From: Pectobacterium atrosepticum
GTDB taxonomy: Bacteria; Pseudomonadota; Gammaproteobacteria; Enterobacterales; Enterobacteriaceae
NCBI GenBank assembly: GCA_019056595.1
Contig: CP036163.1
Location: forward strand, 4,278,001-4,342,000
Length of the DNA stretch: 64,000 nucleotides
Reading direction: 5' to 3'
Positions 29,077 through 39,397 of the stretch are shown in pieces. A model generated the notes under the pieces. The model was not told the DNA's origin. It worked only from the letters and a program-made list of their open reading frames with translations, and made no database searches. The translations under genes and the position numbers were made by a program. Numbering within the stretch: position 1 is the first letter of the stretch; every line of letters starts with the position of its first letter.

Positions 29077-29973
29077 TTAGTTTAGTGCTTTGTCATTTGG
29101 CGCTTTGAACAGCGCTTTCATTTCGTCTGAAAGGGCAAAGTTCAGGTTAAGATCTTTTGGTGGAATAGGCTGTTTGAACCAGCGATCAAACCATTTATCG
29201 GCTTCACCGGAGGTTTGCACTTCGGCGATAGTATCATCAACCAGTTTCTTGAATTGCGGATCGTCTTTACGCAACATACAGCCGTAAGCTTCTTCAGACT
29301 GGGCTTTACCGACGATATCCCACTGATCGGCGTTTTTCGCTTTCGCACGTTCGCCAGCCAGCAGAGCATCATCCATCATAAAGGCGACAGCACGGCCGCT
29401 TTCCAGCGTACGGAAGGAGTCGCCATGATCTTTCGCACTGATGATGCGCATCTTCATTTGTTTTTCTTCATTCAGCTTATTCAGCAGAACTTCAGAGGTT
29501 GTACCGGAGGTCACTACGACAGTTTTACCCGCCAAATCCGGGAAGTCTTTTACGCCGGAATCTTTTTTGGCTAACAGGCGCGTACCGACAACGAAAATGG
29601 TGTTAGAGAACGCGGCTTGTTTCTGACGCTCCAGATTGTTGGTCGTTGAGCCACATTCCAAATCGAATGTACCGTTCTGTAATAGAGGGATACGGTTCTG
29701 AGAGGTAATAGGAAGTAGTTTGACCTGCAGGTTAGGCGCATCCAGTTTTTTCTTAATCGCTTCGACAATTTTGTCAGAATAGGCCTGAGAATAGCCGACG
29801 ACTTTCTGCGTATTATCGTAGTAAGAAAAAGGGACGGATGATTCACGGTGGCCAATGACGATCACGCCATTATCTTTGACCTTTTTCAATGTACCGGCCA
29901 GATCTTCAGCCTGGGCTGCACTGGCGGCAGTGCCAAGAAGAATCAGTGATAATGCCAGTTTACGCATTTGCAT
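29077..29973 (-). CDS. gltI: Glutamate/aspartate periplasmic binding protein
   Basis: GltI is the solute-binding protein of the GltIJKL importer. It has 298 residues with a signal peptide (1-22, AQA/ED) and the family-3 binding-protein fold. GVIVIGHRESSVPFSYYDN at the mature N-terminus, CGSTTNN, and VVTSGTTSEVLLNKL are nearly identical to E. coli GltI. The ATG at 29973 follows an AAGGAG site. It is first in the operon and separated from gltJ by a terminator, as usual where the binding protein is needed in excess. Confidence 0.97.
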   Translation of the reverse strand: MQMRKLALSLILLGTAASAAQAEDLAGTLKKVKDNGVIVIGHRESSVPFSYYDNTQKVVGYSQAYSDKIVEAIKKKLDAPNLQVKLLPITSQNRIPLLQNGTFDLECGSTTNNLERQKQAAFSNTIFVVGTRLLAKKDSGVKDFPDLAGKTVVVTSGTTSEVLLNKLNEEKQMKMRIISAKDHGDSFRTLESGRAVAFMMDDALLAGERAKAKNADQWDIVGKAQSEEAYGCMLRKDDPQFKKLVDDTIAEVQTSGEADKWFDRWFKQPIPPKDLNLNFALSDEMKALFKAPNDKALN

Positions 29974-30257
29974 GTTCTAACTCCTTTGCTGTCGTTGCTG
30001 CAATAGTTATAGCGCTGTCACCAATAACCATAGGGTTAATGTGTCCGTTATCTTCAAGTTAACATTGTCTTCAAGTTAACAACGTGTCGCTGAATCACTC
30101 ATGACACTTTGCTACTTTTCAGTGAGAACGTTGCACCGTTAAAGCGCGAAGTTACTGCGTACACAGTTAAAAAGTAGCTGATTGTAAATAGATTGAAATG
30201 GAAATGTTTTCTTTTTGCGATATTCGCCGCACCAAATGGCAGCAATGTCAGAGATTG

Positions 30258-30272
30258 GCACCAATTTGGTGC
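30258..30272 (-). promoter_or_regulatory. NtrC-like operator upstream of gltI
   Basis: GCACCA-ATT-TGGTGC is a perfect 6+3+6 palindrome matching the core of the NtrC consensus (TGCACCA-N3-TGGTGCA). A half-matching copy (GCACCA-AA-TGGC) starts at 30229, about three helical turns away on the gltI side. Binding by NtrC is inferred from sequence alone. Confidence 0.6.
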
Positions 30273-30371
30273 GTCAGTTGCCCTGTGAGAGAGCTTTACG
30301 CTGACGTAATATCCAAAAAAATATAGAAACAACCCTTTACAGGGTAATAAGAGGCAAATACCGTGCCATAA

Positions 30372-30398
30372 ATAAAAAAGGCATGCAAAAGCATGCCC
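30372..30398 (-). terminator. Rho-independent terminator of lnt
   Basis: GGCATGC-TTTT-GCATGCC is followed on the minus strand by TTTTTTATTT, 25 bases after the lnt stop. Confidence 0.9.
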
Positions 30399-30422
30399 TT
30401 AGGGAAGAGAGGTGAGGGCTGG

Positions 30423-31952
30423 TTATCGGCGACGTAAACCGAAGAAGACCGCAGCGATGCCGCCCAGCAGAGTAACAAGCCAGAGCGGCCAGGAACCGAA
30501 GCGTGCATAAGGCGTTATCCCTGTGGCAGGAACCACCTGAGTGTCCAACACGGCACGCGTAAACTGCGGCAGACTGGCGTTGACCTTGCCATCTGGCGTA
30601 ATCACCGCTGTGACGCCGTTGTTGGTACTACGAACCAGAGGGCGACCTAATTCCAGCGCGCGCATGCGTGCCATCTGAAAGTGTTGCCATGGGCCGATTG
30701 AGCGGCCGAACCAAGCATCGTTCGAGATGGTCAGCAGCATATCGGTGTCTGGCCGAAAATTATCACGCACCTGTTGGCCTAAGATGATTTCATAACAAAT
30801 GGCGGCGTTAAGTTTGAAGCCATGAACAGAAAGCTGTGGCTGAACATAGTCACCTCGGCTAAACGACGACATCGGCAGATCGAAAAACGGGGCCAGCGGG
30901 CGTAACAGCGTTTCTAACGGGACAAACTCGCCGAAAGGCACCAGATGGTTTTTGTTGTAACGGTTCGTCGTAGGGTAGTTGTACGGATCTTTGTCGCCGA
31001 GTACGATAATTGAGTTATAGAAATCGGTCTTATTACCATCACGCCGGATATCGACGATACCCGTAATCAGGCTGCTATCATGGCTACGCAGGGTATCGTC
31101 AATCTGCTTCAGATACGCGCCCTGACGGCTTTCAATATCAGGAATAGCGGTTTCCGGCCAGATAACAATAGGCGCCTTGTCCATATAGGGCAGACTGTTA
31201 TCCAGATAGATTCTCAGTGTATTCAACAACTCATCTTGTTCCCACTTCATGGCCTGCGGGATATTGCCCTGTACCAGCGCGACATTGACGGCACGTTCAG
31301 GTTGCAGGGTATACCACTGCACGCTGCGCAGCGGCCATGATAAAACGAAAACACCGATAGCAATGGCCGCTGGTGCGATTTTTCGTTGATTGATGGCATA
31401 AACAAACAGTCCGCTGAGGCACATCAATAGGAAGGTAATGGTGTCGATACCCAGAATGGGCGCGATACCTTTTAACGGGCCATCAATTTGGCTGTAACCG
31501 AATTGCAGCCACGGAAATCCGGTGAGCACCCAGCCGCGCAGAAATTCGGTTAGCTGCCAGAGTACGGGAGCGGCAAGCGCCAGACGCCACAGCGTTGTTT
31601 TCGGCCACAGGCGTGAGATTAGGGCAGAAAACAGCAGAGGATAGAGTGACAGATAGGCGGCGAGCAGAATGACTATCGCAACATTGACAGGGCCCGGCAT
31701 TCCGCCAAATTGCGCGATGCTGACGTAAACCCAGTTTACGCCGCTGCCGAATAGGCCTAAGCCCCAGCAAAATCCTATCCAGGCTGACTGGCGAGCGGTA
31801 CGGTTTAGCGTCAGCGCTTGTAGGCCCATGAGCGAAATAATCGCCGCAGGCCAGAAATCAAAGGGAGAAAACGCCAGCGTGCCACAGGCACCAAATAAGA
31901 GCGCCAGCAGGGCTTTAACCTGCTGGCGTTGTAAAAAAGAAGCGACAGCCAT
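30423..31952 (-). CDS. lnt: Apolipoprotein N-acyltransferase
   Basis: Lnt adds the third acyl chain to the N-terminal Cys of lipoproteins at the periplasmic face of the inner membrane. It has 509 residues: about eight membrane segments then a nitrilase-like domain with the Glu (IWPETAIPD), Lys ([12 protein letters not shown]) and Cys (AAICYEIIL) triad. The start ATG at 31952 ([11 protein letters not shown]) lies 7 bases after the corC stop and matches the E. coli start (MAFASLIERQR); ATGs farther up in frame lie inside corC. Confidence 0.95.
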   Translation of the reverse strand: MAVASFLQRQQVKALLALLFGACGTLAFSPFDFWPAAIISLMGLQALTLNRTARQSAWIGFCWGLGLFGSGVNWVYVSIAQFGGMPGPVNVAIVILLAAYLSLYPLLFSALISRLWPKTTLWRLALAAPVLWQLTEFLRGWVLTGFPWLQFGYSQIDGPLKGIAPILGIDTITFLLMCLSGLFVYAINQRKIAPAAIAIGVFVLSWPLRSVQWYTLQPERAVNVALVQGNIPQAMKWEQDELLNTLRIYLDNSLPYMDKAPIVIWPETAIPDIESRQGAYLKQIDDTLRSHDSSLITGIVDIRRDGNKTDFYNSIIVLGDKDPYNYPTTNRYNKNHLVPFGEFVPLETLLRPLAPFFDLPMSSFSRGDYVQPQLSVHGFKLNAAICYEIILGQQVRDNFRPDTDMLLTISNDAWFGRSIGPWQHFQMARMRALELGRPLVRSTNNGVTAVITPDGKVNASLPQFTRAVLDTQVVPATGITPYARFGSWPLWLVTLLGGIAAVFFGLRRR

Positions 31953-31959
31953 TGCCAAA

Positions 31960-32838
31960 TTATTCTTCCAATTTTGGTTGAGGGGCATTGTCAGGGATTC
32001 TGACATGAACCTGAATAATACGGCGGCTATCTGCCATCGCAACCTTAAACAGGTAACCTTCTATGTCGATGGTTTCGCCACGGGCAGGAAGATGCCCGAA
32101 AGACTGCATGACCAAGCCGCCGATGGTGTCGACCTCGTCATCGCTGAACCGTGTGCCGAAAGCTTCGTTAAAATCTTCGATATCGGTTAAAGCTCGAATG
32201 GTGTAAGTCTGGCGGTTAAGCTGACGAATATCTCTGTCTTCTTCATCGTCGTATTCATCTTCAATTTCGCCAACAATCAGCTCAAGGATATCTTCAATCG
32301 TGACCAGGCCGGATACGCCACCAAACTCATCGATGACAATCGCCATGTGATAGCGCAGCGAGCGGAACTCATTCAGCATCCGATCAACGCGTTTACTTTC
32401 CGGCACAACAACGGCGGAACGCAGAACTTTATCCATACTGAACGGCTCGGAATCGCTGCGCATAAACGGCAGCAAATCCTTGGCCATCAGGATGCCTTCA
32501 ATGTGGTCTTTATCTTCGCTAATGACGGGGAAACGGGAGTGGGCGGATTCGATAATCACGTCCAGACACTCTTCCAGCGTTTGATCGCGCTTGAGCGTAA
32601 TCATCTGCGAGCGAGGGATCATGATGTCGCGCACACGCTGGTCGGCGATATCCATAACGCCTTCGAGCATATCTCGTGTTTCAGGATCGATCAGTTCATT
32701 CTGTTCGGAATCACGAATTAGAGTAAGTAAACCGTTACGATCTTTTGGCTCGCCGTGAAAAAGCTGATTAAGAATAAGAGAAAAGAAGCCCTTTTTGGGA
32801 CTGGGTGCATCGCTGTTTTGAGAATGGTCGTCGCTCAT
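31960..32838 (-). CDS. corC: CNNM-type CorC/YbeX protein
   Basis: This is a 292-residue cytoplasmic protein with an N-terminal [16 protein letters not shown] helix, a pair of CBS domains (about residues 75-195, [11 protein letters not shown] and [20 protein letters not shown]) and a C-terminal CorC_HlyC domain. It is linked to Co2+/Mg2+ efflux with CorA and, for YbeX, to ribosome metabolism under heat. It is in the leftward ybeZ-ybeY-corC-lnt unit, but an ERIC element separates it from ybeY here. Confidence 0.95.
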   Translation of the reverse strand: MSDDHSQNSDAPSPKKGFFSLILNQLFHGEPKDRNGLLTLIRDSEQNELIDPETRDMLEGVMDIADQRVRDIMIPRSQMITLKRDQTLEECLDVIIESAHSRFPVISEDKDHIEGILMAKDLLPFMRSDSEPFSMDKVLRSAVVVPESKRVDRMLNEFRSLRYHMAIVIDEFGGVSGLVTIEDILELIVGEIEDEYDDEEDRDIRQLNRQTYTIRALTDIEDFNEAFGTRFSDDEVDTIGGLVMQSFGHLPARGETIDIEGYLFKVAMADSRRIIQVHVRIPDNAPQPKLEE

Positions 32839-32947
32839 GCGTTTTAGTTAACATCACTCTTGTTAAAGGATTATTGCCAGCAACTGGAAGCGGCACAGTG
32901 GCTGATGTGGAACAGATAAGTACCCGACATCTTCCCGATCTCGGGGA

Positions 32948-33070
<123 letters not shown>

Positions 33071-33089
33071 ACATAAAATGTATTTCTAT

Positions 33090-33569
33090 TTATTCGGTGA
33101 GGCCATCTTTTTCTGCAAGGTAAGGGTCGGCATAACCCATACTTTGCATAATTTCGGTTTCCAGCGCTTCCATTTCTTCGGCTTCGCTGTCTTCGATGTG
33201 GTCATACCCTAGCAGATGCAGGCTACCATGGACAACCATGTGCGCCCAGTGCTCTTCTACGGTTTTTTCCTGCTCTACGGCTTCGCGTTCCACAACCTGA
33301 CGGCAGATGATTAAATCGCCAAGCAGAGGAAGCTCGACTTCAGGCGGTGCCTCAAAAGGAAACGACAGCACGTTAGTCGGTTTGTCCTTACCGCGATAGG
33401 TGTTATTCAGGTCGCGACTTTCGGCCTCATCCACGATACGGATGGTGACTTCAGAGACTTCCTGAAACTGCGGTAGAACGCCTTCCAGCCAGCGCTGAAA
33501 GTCTTTTTCTTCCGGCAATCCCTGTGCTTGCTCGCTGGCGATTTGTAAATCGAGAATCACCTGACTCAT
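33090..33569 (-). CDS. ybeY: Endoribonuclease YbeY
   Basis: YbeY is a zinc-dependent single-strand endoribonuclease needed for 16S rRNA 3'-end maturation and late 70S quality control. It has 159 residues. The zinc site H-x3-H-x5-H is His114, His118 and His124 ([15 protein letters not shown]). The ATG overlaps the ybeZ stop by 4 bases. The partner PhoH-like ATPase is encoded directly upstream. Confidence 0.96.
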   Translation of the reverse strand: MSQVILDLQIASEQAQGLPEEKDFQRWLEGVLPQFQEVSEVTIRIVDEAESRDLNNTYRGKDKPTNVLSFPFEAPPEVELPLLGDLIICRQVVEREAVEQEKTVEEHWAHMVVHGSLHLLGYDHIEDSEAEEMEALETEIMQSMGYADPYLAEKDGLTE

Positions 33570-34624
33570 TTTTGCTCCTGATCTGATGCCGCCGCCTGTG
33601 CTTCCCGCTTACGCTGTTCTGCTAAGGCGTCTTTACGTTTCTGGTCGGCATTTTCCCATGCTTCATAGGCATTCACAATCCGCGCAACCACCGGATGGCG
33701 TACTACGTCTTCGCTGTGGAAAAAGTTAAAGCTGATCTCTTCCACATCGGCCAGTACTTCAATCGCGTGACGTAAGCCAGATTTCAGACTCTTCGGCAGG
33801 TCGATCTGTGTGACGTCACCGGTGATGACAGCTTTTGAGTTGAACCCGATGCGTGTCAGGAACATTTTCATCTGTTCGGTGGTGGTGTTCTGGCTTTCAT
33901 CCAGAATGATAAAGGCATCGTTCAGCGTTCGGCCACGCATGTAAGCCAGTGGCGCAACTTCAATCACGTTACGTTCGATGAGCTTCTCGACACGCTCAAA
34001 GCCCAGCATTTCAAACAGGGCATCATAGAGTGGGCGCAGGTAGGGATCGACTTTCTGGCTAAGATCGCCAGGCAGGAAGCCCAGCTTCTCACCGGCTTCG
34101 ACCGCTGGGCGTGTTAACAGAATACGGCGAATATCTTGACGCTCCAATGCATCCACGGCGGCTGCAACTGCTAAGTAGGTTTTCCCCGTTCCCGCAGGGC
34201 CAACGCCGAACGTGATGTCGTGATCGAGGATGTTGGCGACATACTTCGCCTGATTCGGCGTGCGCGGTTTGATCACGCCGCGTTTGGTGCGGATATTGAC
34301 CACTTTTCCATAGTCAGGAACGTGTTCCGCAGACTGTTCCAGCACGCGAGATTCTTTAATCGCAAGATGAATTTGTTCAGGCTCGATATCACCGATGACG
34401 CCGCGCACTGGAGCCGTATCGACATACAGGCGTTGCAGGATATCGGCGGCAGCTTGCGTCAGCAGGTTTTTGCCGATCAGTTTAAATTGATTATCCCGGC
34501 GGTTGATCTCGATGCCTAAACGACGCTCTAACTGTTTAATATTGTCATCAAACGGGCCGCAAAGGCTGAGCAGGCGTTGGTTATCTGCGGGTTCAAGGGC
34601 AATTTCTTTTGTCGTTACGTTCAA
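33566..34624 (-). CDS. ybeZ: PhoH-like ATPase YbeZ (PhoL)
   Basis: This is a 352-residue PhoH-family NTPase. It has Walker A at residues 142-149 (GPAGTGKT), Walker B-like [10 protein letters not shown] and a Lys/Arg/Glu-rich C-terminal tail ([16 protein letters not shown]). It works with YbeY in rRNA processing; RNA helicase activity is reported for relatives. The start is TTG at 34624, set by an AGAGGAA site and by E. coli, which starts at the same residue (MN-TREI-LEPADN). Confidence 0.95.
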   Translation of the reverse strand: MNVTTKEIALEPADNQRLLSLCGPFDDNIKQLERRLGIEINRRDNQFKLIGKNLLTQAAADILQRLYVDTAPVRGVIGDIEPEQIHLAIKESRVLEQSAEHVPDYGKVVNIRTKRGVIKPRTPNQAKYVANILDHDITFGVGPAGTGKTYLAVAAAVDALERQDIRRILLTRPAVEAGEKLGFLPGDLSQKVDPYLRPLYDALFEMLGFERVEKLIERNVIEVAPLAYMRGRTLNDAFIILDESQNTTTEQMKMFLTRIGFNSKAVITGDVTQIDLPKSLKSGLRHAIEVLADVEEISFNFFHSEDVVRHPVVARIVNAYEAWENADQKRKDALAEQRKREAQAAASDQEQK

Positions 34625-34947
34625 ATTATTCCTCTTGAGCGTTACTGTACTGGCACTATTTCTGCCCGTACAAAATGAACTGTTATCCGATGGCCTGATG
34701 TTTCCGCCATGTGAGTGAATTATTCATCGTGAATGCCCGATGCTGCAAGTCACAATAATGATATTGGGATGCTGCCTCGCAAAAGCAAATGTAAGCGCTT
34801 TGAAATTGAAACAGGTTGAAGGCTAAGAATAGCCTGCTATAACAAATGCACGATCAGCGACCCGAAGGGGGGCTGCAGTGGTAGTCAACCATAAAAAATG
34901 GGTGACAAAGCCACCCATCATTGCGCTTAGGCTAGAATGAACATCGA
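34625..34947. other. ybeZ-miaB intergenic region
   Basis: This 323-base gap carries the miaB terminator (34893-34918) and the start region of the ybeZ operon. In E. coli the ybeZYX operon is heat-induced by sigma-32, but I see no clear CTTGAAA-N13-CCCCAT element here. No ORF is credible. Confidence 0.5.
34893..34918 (-). terminator. Rho-independent terminator of miaB
   Basis: ATGGGTG and CACCCAT pair around a short loop and are followed on the minus strand by TTTTTT, 30 bases after the miaB stop. Confidence 0.9.
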
Positions 34948-36372
34948 TTACGGCTGGTAGAATCCAACGCCGATTTCATTCTCTTTGCGAGTACGAGCAA
35001 TCACGGAAGACGGCGATTCGTGTACGCGCAGATCCATTTGATCTTCGGTCCGCACCACGATGCCACGCAGTGAGTTGGTATAAACGTCAACGATTTCAAC
35101 ATCGACGAATTTACCGATCATATCCGGCGTGCCTTCGAAGTTGACGACACGGTTATTTTCCGTGCGGCCTGATAGCTCCATCACGCTCTTACGTGAGGTG
35201 CCTTCCACCAGAATGCGCTGGACGGTGCCCAGCATGAGGCGGCTAAACCGCATTGCCTGCTTGGTGATGCGGTCTTGCAGAAGGTACAGACGTTGTTTTT
35301 TTTCTTCTTCGAGCACGTCATCGACCATATCCGCAGCCGGTGTTCCCGGACGGGCGGAATAGACAAAGCTGTAGCTCATATCGAAATTCACATCGGCAAT
35401 CAACTTCATGGTCTGTTCAAAGTCAGCCTGCGTTTCGCCAGGGAAGCCGATGATAAAGTCAGAGCTAATCAGGATGCCTGGACGCGCGTTATGCAGCTTA
35501 CGGATAATGGCTTTGTATTCTAGCGCGGTATGGCGGCGTTTCATCATCGTCAGTACGCGGTCAGAGCCGCTTTGCACTGGCAAATGCAGGAAGCTGACCA
35601 GCTCCGGCGTGTCTTCATAAACGCTGATAATATCGTCTGTGAATTCAATTGGATGGCTGGTGGTGAAGCGAACACGGTCGATCCCGTCAATAGCGGCGAC
35701 CAGACGCAGCAGTTCAGCAAAAGAGCAGATTTCACCGTCATAGGTTTCGCCGCGATAGGCGTTAACGTTCTGCCCCAAAAGGTTAACTTCACGCACGCCT
35801 TGCGCGGCAAGTTGAGCGATTTCAAATAGCACATCATCGCATGGGCGGCTGACTTCTTCGCCGCGGGTATAAGGCACAACGCAGAATGTGCAATATTTAT
35901 TGCAGCCTTCCATGATGGAAACGAATGCCGTCGGCCCATCGGCACGCGGTTCTGGCAGACGGTCAAATTTTTCGATTTCAGGGAAACTGATGTCAACGAT
36001 GGGGCTACGCGTGCCCTGAACGTGATTAATCATTTCCGGTAGGCGGTGTAACGTTTGTGGGCCAAAAATAACGTCAACGTAGTGCGCACGTTCACGAATA
36101 TGCGCGCCTTCCTGCGATGCAACGCAGCCACCAACGCCAATAATAAGATTCGGATTAAGATCTTTCAGCGCTTTCCAGCGACCAAGTTGATGGAAGACCT
36201 TTTCCTGCGCCTTTTCACGGATCGAGCAGGTATTGAGCAGCAAAACATCGGCTTCTTCAGCGATTTCCGTTAGCTCATAGCCGTGCGTACTTCCCAGTAA
36301 ATCAGCCATCTTTGATGAATCGTACTCATTCATCTGACAGCCCCAGGTTTTAATATGCAGTTTTTTTGTCAT
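34948..36372 (-). CDS. miaB: tRNA-2-methylthio-N6-dimethylallyladenosine synthase
   Basis: MiaB is a radical-SAM methylthiotransferase that modifies A37 of tRNAs reading UNN codons. It has 474 residues. The N-terminal cluster cysteines are Cys12, Cys49 and Cys83, the radical-SAM cluster is Cys157, Cys161 and Cys164 (CNKYCTFC), and a C-terminal TRAM domain follows. All positions match E. coli. The ATG at 36372 ([15 protein letters not shown]) is the conserved start; the frame is open 34 codons more upstream without homology. Confidence 0.97.
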   Translation of the reverse strand: MTKKLHIKTWGCQMNEYDSSKMADLLGSTHGYELTEIAEEADVLLLNTCSIREKAQEKVFHQLGRWKALKDLNPNLIIGVGGCVASQEGAHIRERAHYVDVIFGPQTLHRLPEMINHVQGTRSPIVDISFPEIEKFDRLPEPRADGPTAFVSIMEGCNKYCTFCVVPYTRGEEVSRPCDDVLFEIAQLAAQGVREVNLLGQNVNAYRGETYDGEICSFAELLRLVAAIDGIDRVRFTTSHPIEFTDDIISVYEDTPELVSFLHLPVQSGSDRVLTMMKRRHTALEYKAIIRKLHNARPGILISSDFIIGFPGETQADFEQTMKLIADVNFDMSYSFVYSARPGTPAADMVDDVLEEEKKQRLYLLQDRITKQAMRFSRLMLGTVQRILVEGTSRKSVMELSGRTENNRVVNFEGTPDMIGKFVDVEIVDVYTNSLRGIVVRTEDQMDLRVHESPSSVIARTRKENEIGVGFYQP

Positions 36373-36604
36373 CGACTTGCCATTACTCAGTGCGGAAGGA
36401 ATAAGAAAGATTCCCCTCATTTGGGATGGGTATTGTAATCGTTCGCTGACGTTGTGACCAGTGCCGGAAGCCACGCTGGTTTTATAACCCCTTACTTTCT
36501 ATAAAAATGCGGCTTTTCTGAAAAATCACCCGCAAATCCAGTACACTATTTTCATGTATTTTTACTGGTGTGAATAAACCAGAACCAGAGGGGATAAAGC
36601 CAAT

Positions 36605-37771
36605 ATGCATTACGATGCGATTGTGGTTGGCGGTGGAATGGTCGGTGCTGCCGCGGCGCTCGGGCTGGCGCAGCGAGGATTTCAGGTTGCGGTGATTGAG
36701 CAGGAAATGCCGACGCCGTTTGATGCCACCAGTCCGCCAGATTTACGGATCTCGGCGATTGGCTATGCGTCGGTTGCGCTACTGAAAGAACTGGATGCAT
36801 GGCCGCGAGTACAGCAAATGCGCAGCGCGCCTTATCGCCGGCTGGAAACCTGGGAATGGGCGAACGCCAGAGTTGTTTTCGATGCTGCCGACATTCACCT
36901 GCCTGAACTGGGTTTTATGGTGGAAAACCGTGTGCTGCAACTGGCACTCTGGGAAAGTTTGCAGGAGGAGGAGCGTTGCCGATGTTATTGCCCTGCTACA
37001 CCGCAGGGTCTGCAACGTACGGATGATGGCTGGTGTTTACAGCTTGCTGATGGGCAGAAGCTGACGGCTTCTCTGGTGATTGGTGCTGATGGCGCAAACT
37101 CTCAGGTTCGTCAGTGGGCAGGGATTGGTATTAGCGGCTGGCAGTATCGTCAGTCTTGTATGTTGATCGGCGTTGAAACGTCGCAACCCCAGCAGGATGT
37201 TACCTGGCAGCAGTTCACTCCGAGTGGCCCGCGTGCGTTTTTACCGCTATTTGACCAATGGGGATCGCTGGTGTGGTATGACAGCCCACAGCGTATTCGC
37301 CAGCTTCAGGCGATGCCGCTTGCACAGCTGGATAAAGAAATTGCGGCTGCGTTTCCTGAGCGGTTGGGCACGGTCAAAGTGATCTCTGCTGGGTCATTTC
37401 CGCTGGTCAGACGCCATGCGCAAACTTATATCAAGCCTGGCTTGGTACTGCTGGGTGATGCCGCGCATACCATCAATCCGCTGGCGGGGCAGGGGGTTAA
37501 TCTGGGATATCGTGATGTTGAGGCGCTGCTGGATGTGTTGATTAACGCGCGCAATGCGGGAGAACAATGGGCTTCTGAACGTGTATTACGGCGCTATCAG
37601 TGCCGCCGTATGCCGGATAACCTGATGATGCAAAGCGGGATGGATTTATTCTATAGCGCATTCAGTAACGCGTTACCGCCGCTGAGTTTTGCGCGCAATA
37701 TGGCATTAATGGTTGCACAGCGCGCTGGCGTGTTAAAACAGCGCGCATTGAAATACGCGATTGGCGTCTGA
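36605..37771 (+). CDS. ubiF: 3-demethoxyubiquinol 3-hydroxylase UbiF
   Basis: UbiF is the FAD monooxygenase that hydroxylates C6 of the demethoxyubiquinol ring in ubiquinone synthesis. It has 388 residues. The FAD-binding GGGMVGAAAALGLA near the N-terminus, the DG motif (VIGADGANSQVR) and GDAAHTINPLAGQGVNLG are intact. It diverges from miaB, as in E. coli. The ATG at 36605 follows an AGAGGGG site. Confidence 0.95.
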   Translation: MHYDAIVVGGGMVGAAAALGLAQRGFQVAVIEQEMPTPFDATSPPDLRISAIGYASVALLKELDAWPRVQQMRSAPYRRLETWEWANARVVFDAADIHLPELGFMVENRVLQLALWESLQEEERCRCYCPATPQGLQRTDDGWCLQLADGQKLTASLVIGADGANSQVRQWAGIGISGWQYRQSCMLIGVETSQPQQDVTWQQFTPSGPRAFLPLFDQWGSLVWYDSPQRIRQLQAMPLAQLDKEIAAAFPERLGTVKVISAGSFPLVRRHAQTYIKPGLVLLGDAAHTINPLAGQGVNLGYRDVEALLDVLINARNAGEQWASERVLRRYQCRRMPDNLMMQSGMDLFYSAFSNALPPLSFARNMALMVAQRAGVLKQRALKYAIGV

Positions 37772-37793
37772 CTGATTATGGGGATACCGCCCA

Positions 37794-38333
37794 CTACAGT
37801 GCTGGCTCGGCGGTGAAGATAATATCGGTGTCCGCATTAGTTGTTGCCATAAAGCGAACATTTCCTATCTGCCGAACGCCTTTACCTGAGGTCTGGCTAT
37901 CCTGAAGCAGGCCGAACATCATCTCGGTCACCTCAGGGCTTTCGAGGCTATTTTCACCTGATAACGTGCTCTCACCCAATAGCGCAGAAAACGCGGCAGT
38001 GACGATTTGCAGGTTCTGTCTTGTTGCTTCGGCGGATTCTGACGCGGCGTTGAGTATCACGATTCCATTAAGCTGTTGGCTTTTACTCTCTATCGACCCA
38101 ATTAATCCAACGTGCTCGTTAAAAATGTGCTGGAAATCATCGACGGACGTTCCCTTTTCCACACTAATGGTTAGTTTGAGAGGGATATTGAGTTTCGTCA
38201 GATTGGCATTCATCCGGTCAGCGAACGTTTGCGCTGACATCTTGAAAGAAGCTGTGCCGACAGCATAAGTTGGTGTGAGAAAGCAAAACAGCAACGCAAC
38301 GCTGAGTAGCAGTTTGCTTAATTGCACACGCAT
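37794..38333 (-). CDS. Hypothetical exported protein
   Basis: I do not recognise this protein. From the ATG at 38333 it has 179 residues, with a clear signal peptide (MRVQLSKLLLSVALLFCFLT, cleavage after TYA, residue 24). The mature part is soluble, has no cysteine or repeat, and mixes Ser/Asn/Gln-rich and acidic segments. It probably acts in the periplasm. The frame is open 47 codons farther upstream, but that extension lacks signal character. It lies between ubiF (convergent) and another lineage-specific gene in a spot where E. coli has none. Confidence 0.7.
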   Translation of the reverse strand: MRVQLSKLLLSVALLFCFLTPTYAVGTASFKMSAQTFADRMNANLTKLNIPLKLTISVEKGTSVDDFQHIFNEHVGLIGSIESKSQQLNGIVILNAASESAEATRQNLQIVTAAFSALLGESTLSGENSLESPEVTEMMFGLLQDSQTSGKGVRQIGNVRFMATTNADTDIIFTAEPAL

Positions 38334-38544
38334 GGCAGATCGCCATGACTTGCTGATGCTATTCTGTCGTGGAGCCACAACGCAGCTGAAATCATGAGTA
38401 ACAGAGTATGTTGATAAAACCTTCATGACTGCCCTTTTGGGAAAATCGAATAATTGATTTGGATATGTTAGCACCAGACTATGTTAATACCAGACATAAG
38501 AAAACGGGTGCAACAGTCCCGTAGCTATAACTGGGCTTCTGGTG

Positions 38545-39033
38545 TTACAGCTTTCCTTCTGCAATATCGAAGTTAACCGTTTCTTTAGTTTTCAGATCTA
38601 AAGTGCATGCGTAGGTCATCGTCATTTTTGCGTTAAAGCCATTTTTGAATTTAATTTTGTCGCCGATGAACGTTAGCTGATTGTTTTTACTGTCTAGCAG
38701 AAAGCGGGAAAAGATATTATCGAGTATATCATCAGCCCATTCGTAATCGTACTTTGAGGCCTTTTCTACAAGAGGTTTACAGGAAACTGTAGCGTCAACT
38801 ACGTTGGCTTTGAAAAGGCATTGCCCATCGGTAGGGCTACAAGTTTTTGGTTCTGTGTTTTCGTCATCACTACTAACCCAATGGAATATTCCCCACCCGA
38901 TAGCAACTAGAATAACTACGGCAACTAACGACATGCTCAATGTGACGCCTGGGTCTTTAATCCCACAGTGCGGACATATTTTTTCCGATGTGGATACTTC
39001 TTTTCTACACTCTTTGCATTTCGTTAATGCCAT
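38545..39033 (-). CDS. Hypothetical zinc-ribbon membrane protein
   Basis: This is an unrecognised 162-residue protein. An N-terminal zinc ribbon (Cys6, Cys9, Cys20, Cys23: CKECRKEVSTSEKICPHCG) is followed by one membrane segment (about 33-53) and a C-terminal domain of about 105 residues with three Cys. The layout, zinc ribbon inside and a small domain outside, is common in uncharacterised envelope proteins. The C-terminal domain has the look of a lipoprotein-type beta fold, but I cannot place it. Base composition looks more A+T rich than its neighbours, suggesting acquisition. Confidence 0.72.
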   Translation of the reverse strand: MALTKCKECRKEVSTSEKICPHCGIKDPGVTLSMSLVAVVILVAIGWGIFHWVSSDDENTEPKTCSPTDGQCLFKANVVDATVSCKPLVEKASKYDYEWADDILDNIFSRFLLDSKNNQLTFIGDKIKFKNGFNAKMTMTYACTLDLKTKETVNFDIAEGKL

Positions 39034-39126
39034 GCGGAAATTCCTTCTTCAAATAACAACTGAGAAAATTGAACATCACAAGAGACGCATTTTCTCTTTC
39101 TGTCGCCACTTTGTCGCCACGCATAA

Positions 39127-39163
39127 GAAAACGGGGCGACGTCTTTCGACTGTCGCCCCGTTT
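39127..39163 (-). terminator. Rho-independent terminator of the tRNA operon
   Basis: AAACGGGGCGAC and GTCGCCCCGTTT form a 12-bp G+C-rich stem 24 bases after the last tRNA, followed by TTCTT on the minus strand. Confidence 0.88.
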
Positions 39164-39186
39164 CTTTGCTGTTTTACCAGCATATT

Positions 39187-39260
39187 TGGCTGGGGTACGA
39201 GGATTCGAACCTCGGATGCCGGAATCAGAATCCGGTGCCTTACCGCTTGGCGATACCCCA
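39187..39260 (-). tRNA. glnV: tRNA-Gln (anticodon CTG)
   Basis: The cloverleaf begins TGGGGTATCGCC and ends CCCCAGCCA, with the CCA encoded. The anticodon loop TTCTGAT reads CAG. At 74 bases it is one shorter than the two other Gln tRNAs here: the variable loop has lost a base (CATC against CATTCC-type). It is the last gene of the operon. Confidence 0.95.
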
Positions 39261-39266
39261 AAAATT

Positions 39267-39343
39267 TGGTGGCTACGACGGGAATCGAACCTGTGACCCC
39301 AGCATTATGAGTGCTGTGCTCTAACCAGCTGAGCTACGTAGCC
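39267..39343 (-). tRNA. metU: tRNA-Met (elongator, anticodon CAT)
   Basis: This is a 77-base cloverleaf from GGCTACGTAGCTC to GTAGCCACCA with anticodon CAT (ACTCATAAT). The first pair is G-C, so it is elongator and not initiator tRNA. It is identical to the copy at 39731. Confidence 0.95.
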
Positions 39344-39397
39344 AAATGTACTGCTATTATTACTTCACTTCAACAAAATCTTCTACTATCAAGTAGA

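Larger units (their letters stand above)
29974..30422. promoter_or_regulatory. gltI upstream region
   Basis: This 449-base gap holds no gene. It contains the lnt terminator (30372-30398), a perfect NtrC-like palindrome (30258-30272) with a second partial copy 30 bp away, and a pair of 14-base direct repeats TCTTCAAGTTAACA (30051 and 30069). I found no sigma-54 -24/-12 element between the palindrome and gltI and could not choose one sigma-70 promoter. Confidence 0.6.

Noticed and set aside
29974-30228. Sigma-54 promoter for gltI
   Set aside because: No GG-N10-GC pair was found on the minus strand between the NtrC-like site and the start codon.
39104-39122. Direct repeat TGTCGCCAC as a possible attachment site next to the tRNA operon
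   Set aside because: The copies are 2 bases apart, do not match a tRNA end and bound no element; they look like decay around the terminator.
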